The notes below the pieces were generated by a model. It was given only the letters and a program-made list of their open reading frames with translations. It did not search any database and was not told the origin of the DNA. From the NCBI GenBank assembly GCA_900557355.1, contig USSR01000193.1, forward strand, positions 1 to 10,375: a stretch of DNA of 10,375 nt. Direction: 5' to 3'. Positions 1 through 6,362 of this stretch are shown here, in pieces; the stretch's first letter is position 1, and each line of letters starts with the position of its first letter. The DNA is from an uncultured Bacteroides sp. GTDB lineage: Bacteria > Bacteroidota > Bacteroidia > Bacteroidales > Bacteroidaceae. The position numbers and the translations under genes are program-made.

Positions 1-724
1 GTTTCCCTTAGCCATTATCGGTGAGACAAATGCCGGGAAATCTACCCTGCTCAATGCCTTGTTGAACGAAGACAAGGCCATTGTGAGCGACATTCACGGC
101 ACCACGCGAGATGTCATTGAGGACACCGTAAACATGGGTGGAGTCACGTTTCGTTTTATTGACACGGCGGGCATCCGGGAGACGAATGACACCATTGAAA
201 GTCTGGGCATAGAACGCACGTTCCAGAAGTTGGAACAGGCCGAAATTGTGCTCTGGATGGTAGATGCAACGGATGCCGCTTCGCAAATCAACCAATTGTC
301 CAAACAAATACTTCCGCGTTGCGAAGGGAAACACTTGATTCTTGTATTCAATAAGGCAGATTTAATGACCGATGCTTCAAGCGTCGTCCCTGCCGGTTTT
401 CCGGACAATGTGCAATCTATTGCTCTATCTGCCAAACGGAGGACAAACATTGATGAATTACAACAAATATTGGTAAGTTCCGCTAATCTTCCATCGGTGA
501 CACAGAACGATGTAATCGTTACAAACGTTCGTCATTACGAGGCTCTTACGCATGCTTTGGAAGCGATAAAACGTGTGCAAGAGGGGTTAAGAAGCAATCT
601 ATCCGGGGATTTCGTGTCTCAGGACATCAGGGAGTGCATTTTTCATTTAAATGACATTGCGGGAGAGGTGACGAATGACATGGTGTTGAGAAATATATTT
701 GAACATTTTTGCATCGGCAAGTGA
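1..724 (+). CDS. mnmE: MnmE (TrmE) tRNA-modifying GTPase, C-terminal part
   Basis: MnmE works with MnmG to modify the wobble uridine (position 34) of certain tRNAs, in the cytoplasm. The gene enters from the left, so the N-terminal folate-binding domain is missing; the frame is open from base 2. Visible GTPase motifs are the P-loop GETNAGKST, the switch-region GTTRD, the G3 motif DTAGIRE and the G4 motif NKAD. The protein ends FCIGK followed by TGA (722-724). The cysteine in this tail is the conserved catalytic cysteine of the family, so the gene keeps a functional end even though a mobile element appears to start right after it. A strong hairpin terminator follows at 766. Identification is very secure. 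Confidence 0.97.
   Translation, partial: FPLAIIGETNAGKSTLLNALLNEDKAIVSDIHGTTRDVIEDTVNMGGVTFRFIDTAGIRETNDTIESLGIERTFQKLEQAEIVLWMVDATDAASQINQLSKQILPRCEGKHLILVFNKADLMTDASSVVPAGFPDNVQSIALSAKRRTNIDELQQILVSSANLPSVTQNDVIVTNVRHYEALTHALEAIKRVQEGLRSNLSGDFVSQDIRECIFHLNDIAGEVTNDMVLRNIFEHFCIGK
707..724 (+). other. Candidate attachment site at the 3' end of mnmE
   Basis: The last 18 bases of mnmE (TTTTGCATCGGCAAGTGA) encode FCIGK plus the stop. The equivalent last 18 bp of trmE/mnmE is the known attB of the Salmonella genomic island SGI1. Here an integrase-bearing mobilization block begins within about 260 bases downstream, which fits attL at this spot. The exact core is inferred. No second copy is visible in the window, so the right junction is not confirmed. 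Confidence 0.45.
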
Positions 725-765
725 TGGCTTAGAATCTGCCATAACCAACTATAACCATTCAGAAC

Positions 766-798
766 AAAGTCGCTGTATTTCAGCGACTTTTCTATTTT
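766..798 (+). terminator. Intrinsic terminator downstream of mnmE
   Basis: A perfect 10-bp stem (AAAGTCGCTG at 766-775, CAGCGACTTT at 781-790) closes a 5-base loop TATTT and runs into a T-rich tract (TCTATTTT). It lies 42 bases after the mnmE stop. If the element edge is inside mnmE, this terminator belongs to the element and would insulate it from mnmE transcription. Confidence 0.85.
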
Positions 799-909
799 AA
801 CACTTTCCAATCCGTATTTGGAAGTAACGGTTTTTATCCATATTTTTCTATCATATTTCTACCGCGACACAAATTCACGGTTAGCCCGAATGTCACAGTG
901 ACGCATTAG

Positions 910-945
910 TTGACGTGTGTTGACAATGGTTTACATGTGTAGACA
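910..945 (+). repeat. Tandem imperfect 16-bp direct repeats, 20-bp period
   Basis: Unit 1 is TTGACGTGTGTTGACA (910-925) and unit 2 is TTTACATGTGTAGACA (930-945). They match at 13 of 16 positions and are separated by four bases, so the period is 20 bp, close to two helical turns. An 11-bp inverted repeat GTCACAGTGAC sits just upstream (892-902). The spacing would put bound proteins on one face of the helix. Plausible roles are an operator for the tetra-HTH protein encoded just downstream, or arm sites for the integrase; both are inferred. Confidence 0.5.
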
Positions 946-984
946 AAAAGGGAAATTAAAAAACAAAGAAAATGATATAGAAAT

Positions 985-1863
985 ATGGAAGTAAAGAGAA
1001 TTTGTCAATGGTGCGGAAAACCATTCATTGCACAGAAAACAACGACCTGTTATTGTAGCCCTCAATGCTCGAAGCGAGGTTACAAACATCGTATCAAGGA
1101 GCGCAAAATGGAACTGCGCCATATTCAGGAAATGCAGGAGTTGCGCTCCAGTTTGGAGAAACAAGAATATTTCACTTTTTCGCAGGCTGCCCGATTGATG
1201 GGTGTGAGTCGTCAGTACATTTATAAATTAGTCAAAGAGGATAAACTTAGAGCATCCCGAATTAGCGGAAGAATGGCTTTGGTAAGGCGTGCAGACATAG
1301 AGTTAATGCTCAAAAGCAAACCTTACGAACGACTGGTTGCGAAAAACGACTTCAACATCTCCGAGTATTACACAGCCGAAGAGATTGCGGAAAAATATAA
1401 GGTCAACGCCAAATGGGTGTGGACTTACACTCGGCAACATAAAGTGCCGAAAGTGAGAATCCGCCAGTTCAACTATTACAGCAAGAAACATATCGATGCT
1501 GCCTTTGCCAAATACGAGGTAGATTCCGACCTTACTGAATGGTACACACCGGAAGAGATTCAGGAGAAGTACGGTATGACACGTGTCGCCATCCGTTCGC
1601 AAGTGTATCGGAACAACATTCCCTCCAAGAAAGAGCATGGGCAGATATTCTACTCAAAGCTCCACTTCGACCTCTCGAAGAGTTCCGAACAGGAGAGCAA
1701 GGCGGAATACTACACCGTCAAGGAGGCGATGGAGAAATTCAAACTCTCTCGTGATTCGGTTTACGGTATTCTGCAATTCCATCAGATCAACCGGGAGAAG
1801 AACGGACGGTTCGTCAGATTCCTGAAAGTGGAGTTTGACCGGGTAATGGGTGCCCGCAAATAG
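985..1863 (+). CDS. Zinc-finger protein with four tandem HTH (excisionase/MerR-like) domains
   Basis: 292 residues, probably a DNA-binding regulator or recombination accessory factor. The N-terminus carries a cysteine cluster (C7, C10, C22, C24, C28) that resembles a small zinc ribbon. Four repeats of one excisionase-like HTH pattern follow, at about residues 62-110, 128-177, 185-231 and 241-288. Each begins with an aromatic residue followed by T (YFTFSQAA, YYTAEEIA, WYTPEEIQ, YYTVKEAM) and ends with a Y/F-x-K/R-strand and helix. The ATG at 985 is preceded by an A-rich leader. The gene is the first of the element and lies 117 bases before the integrase, the usual place for a factor that steers integration against excision. 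That role is inferred from position and fold. It could instead be a transcriptional regulator. Confidence 0.85.
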   Translation: MEVKRICQWCGKPFIAQKTTTCYCSPQCSKRGYKHRIKERKMELRHIQEMQELRSSLEKQEYFTFSQAARLMGVSRQYIYKLVKEDKLRASRISGRMALVRRADIELMLKSKPYERLVAKNDFNISEYYTAEEIAEKYKVNAKWVWTYTRQHKVPKVRIRQFNYYSKKHIDAAFAKYEVDSDLTEWYTPEEIQEKYGMTRVAIRSQVYRNNIPSKKEHGQIFYSKLHFDLSKSSEQESKAEYYTVKEAMEKFKLSRDSVYGILQFHQINREKNGRFVRFLKVEFDRVMGARK

Positions 1864-1980
1864 TCTAATTTATGGCTATCCGTAAATTATTCAAAAATTA
1901 ATCCCTGCTGTAGGTAATCTGCATGACTACATTATAGAGTTTCGCCGACGAATTAATAATAACCATAAAAATATAACATT

Positions 1981-3096
1981 ATGCATGAATGCAAGACCGT
2001 GACATTAAGGACACGTCCGCTAAAAGGCAGGATGATGTCTTTCTATCTGGATTATTATCCGGGGTATCGAGACAAAGAGACAATGAAAGTTATCCGTCAT
2101 GAATCGCTTGGTATTTATATCTATGCCAATCCGAGGAACAAACGTGAACAGAATTTCAACGAGGTAATGACCGAGAAAGCCGAAGCCATCCGTTGCCGCA
2201 GGTTCGAGTCGGTAGTCAATGAACGGTATGACTTCTTTGACAAGTACAAACTCAAGGCAGACTTTCTGGAGTATTATCGCAAGCAGCTCCGTAAGCATGA
2301 CCAGAAATGGGAGTTTGTCTATCTGCATTTCAATAACTTCGTACATGGCAAATGCACCTTTGAAGAGATTGACATCGACCTCTGTAACAAGTTTCGGGAA
2401 TATCTGCTGAATGCCAAGAAGCTAAGGCGTAACGGACGTATCACACGGAACTCCGCATCAGGATATTGGTCTACTTTCAGAGGTTTCCTGAAAATACTCT
2501 ACCGTAATGGGATGATAAAGACCAATGTCAATGACTTCTTGGAAAAGATAGAGACAGAAGATGTAATGAAAGAGGCCCTGTCTGTTGAGGAACTGTACAA
2601 ATTGGCCGAGACACCTTGTAAGAAGCCTATTCTGAAAACGGCATCGCTGTTTTCCTGTATGACCAGCTTGCGCATCAGTGACATTCTCTCGCTATGTTGG
2701 GAAGACATCGTGGACTATTCTGCCGGAGGAAAATGCGTACACATCATTACGCAAAAGAACAAGGCGGAAGACATCATTCCCATCAGTGAAGAAGCTTTGG
2801 GATTGATTGGCTATAGTTCTGAAAAGAAAGGTTTGGTATTCAAGGGGCTTATGCGTAGCTGGACGCAAATACCGATGAAAGAGTGGATTCGTTCTGCCGG
2901 AATTACCAAGAACATAACATTTCACTCGTATCGTAGAACATTTGCAACGCTACAAGCAGCTGCCGGAACGGACATCCGCACCATACAGAGCATCATGGCG
3001 CACAAGAGTATCACCACCACGCAAAGGTATATCAAAGTCGTGGATGCCAACAAACGTGAAGCCAGCAAGAAAATTACCCTGACACGGCAAGACTGA
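1981..3096 (+). CDS. Tyrosine recombinase (integrase) of the mobilizable element
   Basis: 371-residue phage-type integrase, expected to integrate and excise the element by a covalent 3'-phosphotyrosine mechanism. The N-terminal part (about 1-80) looks like the arm-binding region of Bacteroidetes integrases. A SAM-like core-binding domain spans about 90-190 and the catalytic domain about 198-365. The active-site set is readable: R231 (in SLRISDIL), K259 (TQKNK), H315 and R318 (HSYRR), H341 (MAHKS) and Y350 (TQRYI). The box-II sequence is HSYRR where HxLRH is more common, a known variation in Bacteroidetes integrases. The ATG at 1981 follows an AT-rich leader. The gene is intact and immediately followed by a perfect 18-bp inverted repeat. 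Confidence 0.95.
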   Translation: MHECKTVTLRTRPLKGRMMSFYLDYYPGYRDKETMKVIRHESLGIYIYANPRNKREQNFNEVMTEKAEAIRCRRFESVVNERYDFFDKYKLKADFLEYYRKQLRKHDQKWEFVYLHFNNFVHGKCTFEEIDIDLCNKFREYLLNAKKLRRNGRITRNSASGYWSTFRGFLKILYRNGMIKTNVNDFLEKIETEDVMKEALSVEELYKLAETPCKKPILKTASLFSCMTSLRISDILSLCWEDIVDYSAGGKCVHIITQKNKAEDIIPISEEALGLIGYSSEKKGLVFKGLMRSWTQIPMKEWIRSAGITKNITFHSYRRTFATLQAAAGTDIRTIQSIMAHKSITTTQRYIKVVDANKREASKKITLTRQD

Positions 3097-3120
3097 CAGC
3101 TGCTTTGTCCTCGATTTCTG

Positions 3121-3162
3121 CGGTCAGAGTATGATTTTTCACCTAAAATCATACTCTGACCG
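3121..3162 (+). repeat. Perfect 18-bp inverted repeat after the integrase
   Basis: CGGTCAGAGTATGATTTT (3121-3138) and its exact complement (3145-3162) flank a 6-base loop TCACCT, 24 bases after the integrase stop. The stem could end the integrase transcript, but no T-run follows (TGATATTTAG), so it is not a textbook intrinsic terminator. Alternatives are an mRNA-stabilising 3' hairpin or a protein-binding palindrome. Confidence 0.8.
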
Positions 3163-3202
3163 TGATATTTAGCATGATACGTGGTAACTATCATTCTTTT
3201 TA

Positions 3203-3235
3203 TTGCAACTATCTGGAATATCGATTATATCTTTA
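3203..3235 (+). promoter_or_regulatory. Possible Bacteroides-type promoter for the two-TM protein gene
   Basis: TATCTTTA at 3228-3235 matches the Bacteroides -7 consensus TAnnTTTG at all but the last base. A TTG triplet at 3203-3205 lies 22 bases upstream, close to the expected -33 position. The ATG at 3266 is about 30 bases downstream. Weak matches like this are frequent in AT-rich DNA, so the call is tentative. Confidence 0.3.
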
Positions 3236-3265
3236 GCGCAAAACGATTCCAAACACTTGCAGACC

Positions 3266-4111
3266 ATGACGAATAAAAAACAAATTCAGACTAAAAAGAT
3301 AAGTTTTATCCTCGCACTGTCCGTTATCATTTATGCGGCTATAGACACTTATCTTTTCCTTTGCCATGACATCAATATCATGCGCATAACGACTCCTGTC
3401 ATCCTTGGACTGGTAATAGCTATCATATTATGCGGACTCCTGCACAAATTTTTCTATAAATGGCTGACAAAAAATCCTATCAACTTCTCTTTTGGCGAGC
3501 CATCTACCCCTATTGTAAAATCAGAGAACATCATAGAATCTATGGATGCTACTGAAACGCAGCCCATCAAGCAACCGATGGATTTGCCTGAACAAGAGTC
3601 TTCTCCATCCCAACAGTCGAATCAAGATACTGTAAACTCTGATTGTCCGCAAGATTCTCATTTGAATAAATATGATTCCATATTGGTGGAACTCAAAAAG
3701 AAAGAGATTGAAAGGCAAGTGGAAATCATGGATGCGATTCGGGAATATGTAACCGTCAAAACTGCCCCCTATCTCTCCAAAGAGGATATTGCCACCCTCA
3801 TTGCCAATATAGAGTATATGGCTTACGATCAACCTGAGTCATATAAACCGATTCGTTCCAATATAGACAATCCGCTGAGGTCGCCGGGGCTTCGCCATTT
3901 GGCATGGAATGTCGGTGAACGCTTGAGAGTGCCCTTAGCGAAAAGAGCCATTTTTATCAAGAAATCATTTCCATACGAACTCGTAAACGCGACCCTTGAA
4001 TATCTTAAACTTAATTTACGGGATAATGTCTCAAGCCAGATTCCCATTGATGTACCAGATAAAGGCGACTATCGCTTCCATTTAGATGTAGATAATGATG
4101 ACTCGCAATAA
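3266..4111 (+). CDS. Two-TM protein of unknown function, mobile-element associated
   Basis: 281 residues from the ATG at 3266. The frame is open further upstream to a TTG at 3203, but the residues before the methionine do not look like protein and would overlap a possible promoter, so the ATG is preferred. Two hydrophobic helices (about 12-32 and 43-66) anchor the N-terminus. They are followed by a Q/S/P-rich linker (about 78-132), a charged helix (about 138-160) and a folded C-terminal domain (about 165-275) holding RSPGLRHLAWNVGERL and ending in an IDVPDKGDYRFHLD strand. This tail reminds me of a domain seen in hypothetical proteins next to integrases in Bacteroides elements, but I cannot name it. 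Position between the integrase and the excisionase-like gene suggests an element-specific role; no function is assigned. Confidence 0.8.
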   Translation: MTNKKQIQTKKISFILALSVIIYAAIDTYLFLCHDINIMRITTPVILGLVIAIILCGLLHKFFYKWLTKNPINFSFGEPSTPIVKSENIIESMDATETQPIKQPMDLPEQESSPSQQSNQDTVNSDCPQDSHLNKYDSILVELKKKEIERQVEIMDAIREYVTVKTAPYLSKEDIATLIANIEYMAYDQPESYKPIRSNIDNPLRSPGLRHLAWNVGERLRVPLAKRAIFIKKSFPYELVNATLEYLKLNLRDNVSSQIPIDVPDKGDYRFHLDVDNDDSQ

Positions 4112-4118
4112 AAAAAGT

Positions 4119-4152
4119 ATGCAGACGAAATAATTAATCCGGTCTGTATTGT
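4119..4152 (+). terminator. Weak hairpin after the two-TM protein gene
   Basis: ATGCAGAC (4119-4126) pairs with GTCTGTAT (4142-4149) with one G-T wobble, starting 8 bases after the stop at 4111. The loop is AT-rich (15 bases) and the T-tract is poor, so termination here is uncertain. Confidence 0.25.
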
Positions 4153-4210
4153 TCTGCAAGGTTTCATTGAGTTGGTTCGCAGCATGTTAAACGATTAAAA
4201 CAATCATAAT

Positions 4211-4585
4211 ATGGAAAAAGACCAACTGACATTCAACGACCTGCCGACTGTGGTAGGCGAACTATGCGACAGAATCGCAAGTATGGAAAACCTGCTTACG
4301 GAGAAACTTTCCAAGCAGTACGAAACCAAAGAGAATACGCACGTCCCCATGACCGTACAGGAGGCTTGCAACTATCTTAAAATGCCGTTGTCGACCTTTT
4401 ATTACAAGGTCAAGAAGGACGATATTCCGGTTATAAAACAAGGAAAGCATCTCTACATCTATCGTGACGAACTGGATAGATGGCTGGAATCTTCCCGGAA
4501 GAATCCGGCTCCGCAAAGTTTCGAGGAAGAGAATGAATCCTTGCTCGCCTCCCATCGCCGTAAACCGAACCCTAAAAACTGGTAG
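4211..4585 (+). CDS. Excisionase-family helix-turn-helix protein
   Basis: 124-residue DNA-binding protein. An N-terminal helical stretch (about 13-38) could dimerise. It is followed by a single HTH_17/excisionase-type winged helix (about 47-93) with the typical signature MTVQEACNYLKMPLSTFYYK, then KQGKHLYIYRDELDRWLE. The tail is charged and probably disordered. The ATG at 4211 follows an A-rich leader (AATCATAAT), as is common in Bacteroidales. It sits two bases ahead of the ATPase start, so the two genes are almost certainly co-transcribed. In this family of elements such a protein can act as recombination directionality factor or as repressor of the mobilization operon. The sequence does not decide between these. 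Confidence 0.9.
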   Translation: MEKDQLTFNDLPTVVGELCDRIASMENLLTEKLSKQYETKENTHVPMTVQEACNYLKMPLSTFYYKVKKDDIPVIKQGKHLYIYRDELDRWLESSRKNPAPQSFEEENESLLASHRRKPNPKNW

Positions 4586-4587
4586 CG

Positions 4588-5658
4588 ATGGAAAAGACAG
4601 ACACTATTATTCTTTCTCCGGAAGAATTGGCCGCTTACATGGCAGAGTCTACAATAAGCGTAACAAGTACATACGAACACTCCCCGGTGGTTCTGATGGT
4701 GGACGATACTGTTATCGGAACATTGGGAAACTTCAGTGCTTCCATCGGGAAAGCCAAAAGCAAGAAAACTTTCAACGTTTCAGCCATTGTCGCATCGGCA
4801 TTGAGTGGCAGCAGCGTTCTTCATTATCGGTCTACATTTCCCGAAAATAAGCGGAAGATTCTATACATAGACACAGAGCAGGGGCGGTATCATTGCCAGC
4901 TGGTATTGAAACGCATCTTACGTTTGGCCGACTTACCGGAATACAAGAATCCGGATAATCTGATTATGCTGGCTCTGCGCAAGTTTTCCCCTAAACTACG
5001 TCTGGCGATAGTCGAACAGGCCATTGGCACAATACCGGATTTGGGATTGGTCATCATAGATGGCATTCGTGATTTCCTTTACGACATCAATTCCTCCAGT
5101 GAATCCACCGACATCATCTCCAAATTCATGCAGTGGACGGATGACAGGCAAATCCATATCCATACCGTCTTGCATCAGAACAAGAATGATGAGCATGCCC
5201 GTGGTCACATCGGCACGGAACTCAACAACAAAGCGGAAACCATCATGCAGGTCGAAGTGGACAAAGAGGACAAGACTGTAAGCGTGGTCGAAGCCGTCCA
5301 TATCCGTGACCGCGAGTTTGAACCTTTCGCTTTCCGCATAAACGAGGAAGCCATGCCCGAACCGGTAGGGTCCTATCTGCCCAAAGAGAAGAAGACCGGA
5401 CGACCAATCAAAGGACCGTTCGATCCGGACAAGGAGATTCCAAAAAATGTACATCGTCCAGCATTGGATGCCGTTTTTGCCAATGGCAACATCAGCAATT
5501 ACGATGATTATATAGAACGCTTGAAAGAGGGTTACGGATTGCAGGGTATAAAACTCGGTTATAACAAGGCGGTAAAGGTCGCAACATTGCTCAGCGACAA
5601 ACAAATGGTTATAAAAGAAGGGAAAGATTATGCATTCAATCCAGAATACCATTATTGA
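4588..5658 (+). CDS. RepA/RecA-like AAA ATPase
   Basis: 356 residues. The fold resembles the RepA/RecA-type hexameric ATPases encoded by small plasmids and mobilizable elements, which can act as a replicative helicase or DNA-processing ATPase. Visible motifs are an atypical P-loop GKAKSKKT (54-61), an acidic strand end ILYIDTEQGR (91-100) typical of RecA-like folds, a Walker B strand LGLVIIDGI with D158, and a sensor-like strand HTVLHQNKND (192-201). The C-terminus (about 288-350) looks like a small winged-helix domain. The usual glycine before the P-loop lysine is replaced by lysine (K59), so nucleotide binding rests on family resemblance. The start two bases after the HTH gene stop indicates translational coupling. 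A function in replicating or processing the excised circle is inferred. Confidence 0.85.
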   Translation: MEKTDTIILSPEELAAYMAESTISVTSTYEHSPVVLMVDDTVIGTLGNFSASIGKAKSKKTFNVSAIVASALSGSSVLHYRSTFPENKRKILYIDTEQGRYHCQLVLKRILRLADLPEYKNPDNLIMLALRKFSPKLRLAIVEQAIGTIPDLGLVIIDGIRDFLYDINSSSESTDIISKFMQWTDDRQIHIHTVLHQNKNDEHARGHIGTELNNKAETIMQVEVDKEDKTVSVVEAVHIRDREFEPFAFRINEEAMPEPVGSYLPKEKKTGRPIKGPFDPDKEIPKNVHRPALDAVFANGNISNYDDYIERLKEGYGLQGIKLGYNKAVKVATLLSDKQMVIKEGKDYAFNPEYHY

Positions 5659-5709
5659 GTTCAACTTTACTTTATTGTTGGGGCATATATATAAGAATAA
5701 AGCAAAGTC

Positions 5710-5728
5710 GGAGGAAGACATCATGTGA
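5710..5728 (+). other. Strong Shine-Dalgarno before an ATG-TGA pair
   Basis: GGAGG (5710-5714) lies eight bases before ATG TGA (5723-5728), a start followed at once by a stop. Strong ribosome binding sites are unusual in this AT-rich, A-leader-using region. It may be a start-stop regulatory element, the remnant of a lost gene start, or chance. Confidence 0.2.
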
Positions 5729-5852
5729 GATATTCATATTCTCCCCTCTTTTAGAGACTCGTATCATCCTATGTTTCCTATCCGAGTGCCAGTTCACTAT
5801 ACGCATCCGATATGGCTTGTCGTGAAGCATCAACAGGTAACTGTTGCGAGAT

Positions 5853-6362
5853 ATGCCAAGGTATAACCTCACTGCGTTACGGTTGTACATTGGCGCTCTC
5901 GCCTGCTCAGTTCCCTCGCCGGTGCGGTACTCGCAAGCTCGCACCTATTCAACCATTATAAATACATCGGACTCCTCGAAAGAAACCAGAAACGTCTTCA
6001 TCGGAGCAAAAGTCACTCCTACTCAGAAGGAGCAGATAAAATCACTGGCCGGACAATGCGGCATGACTGTAAGTGACTACATATTATCACGTGCGTATAA
6101 CTTCAAGCCCAAAGCAAGGCTCACGAAAGAAGAAGCGGTATTGTTACAGAATCTGGACGATTGTCGGTCAGACCTCGTAAAATACACCTCCGCCCTACAC
6201 GGAATGTCCACAAAGCAACGTATGGTAATGTTCAATCAGATTCCGTTTATGGTGGGTTGGCTGAAAGAATTAGGCAATGTAGCCGAAAGTGTCTGCCAGT
6301 TCCTGAATGCAGTAAAAGAGAAGAATAAAATTCCGTCTAACCCAAAATCCGAAGAAGAATGA
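5853..6362 (+). CDS. MobC-like ribbon-helix-helix mobilization protein
   Basis: 169 residues from the ATG at 5853. A TTG at 5844 is three codons upstream. Residues about 46-86 form a ribbon-helix-helix DNA-binding region (RNVFIGAKVTPTQKEQIK, then GQCGMTVSDYILSRAY), typical of MobC-type relaxosome accessory proteins that bind oriT beside the relaxase. A helical C-terminus (about 91-158) may contact the relaxase. The first 35 or so residues are read through the repeat-rich oriT-like DNA and do not resemble the family, so true translation may start later. However, no ATG, GTG or TTG lies between that segment and the conserved domain, which leaves the start unresolved. The stop overlaps the relaxase start (ATGA), showing tight coupling. 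Confidence 0.82.
   Translation: MPRYNLTALRLYIGALACSVPSPVRYSQARTYSTIINTSDSSKETRNVFIGAKVTPTQKEQIKSLAGQCGMTVSDYILSRAYNFKPKARLTKEEAVLLQNLDDCRSDLVKYTSALHGMSTKQRMVMFNQIPFMVGWLKELGNVAESVCQFLNAVKEKNKIPSNPKSEEE
5888..5950 (+). other. Candidate oriT / relaxosome-binding region
   Basis: A GC-richer patch just before the MobC-like core domain. CTCGC occurs four times (5898, 5915, 5930, 5938) and a 6-bp inverted repeat GGTGCG (5921-5926) and CGCACC (5940-5945) spans 13 bases. An origin of transfer next to the relaxosome genes with small inverted repeats fits mobilizable elements. No nick site can be pinpointed, and the call is by position and structure only. Confidence 0.4.

Larger units (their letters stand above)
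725..984. other. Intergenic region with terminator and repeat motifs
   Basis: About 260 bases without a gene between mnmE and the tetra-HTH gene. It holds the terminator at 766-798, a small inverted repeat TTCCAA/TTGGAA (805-810 and 818-823), an 11-bp inverted repeat GTCACAGTGAC (892-902) and a pair of imperfect 16-bp direct repeats (910-925 and 930-945). The last two lie 40-95 bases before the start at 985. They are good candidates for operator or integrase arm-type sites. I see no convincing Bacteroides-type promoter (TAnnTTTG) here. Confidence 0.5.

Noticed and set aside
1539..1825. Overlapping plus-strand frames inside the tetra-HTH gene
   Set aside because: They are frame shadows with no motifs and unusual composition. 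The main frame is continuous with repeating HTH domains.
3075..3099. CGGCAAGACTGACAGCT at the integrase end as a second copy of the mnmE att core
   Set aside because: Only CGGCAAG is shared with the mnmE end; the flanks do not match and it would split the integrase from the rest of the element.
3203..3265. Upstream TTG start for the two-TM protein
   Set aside because: The extra 21 residues do not look like part of the protein, and the TTG coincides with a possible -33 promoter element. The ATG at 3266 is the better start.
4996..5724. Long minus-strand open frame (242 codons) opposite the ATPase gene
   Set aside because: It lies antisense to a clearly recognisable ATPase, its translation shows no family features, and its length is explained by codon bias on the other strand.
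5865..5895. GTAAC/GTTAC and AACC/GGTT pairs as oriT stems
   Set aside because: Stems of four to five bases with long loops are expected by chance. Only the GGTGCG/CGCACC pair and the CTCGC iteration were kept.
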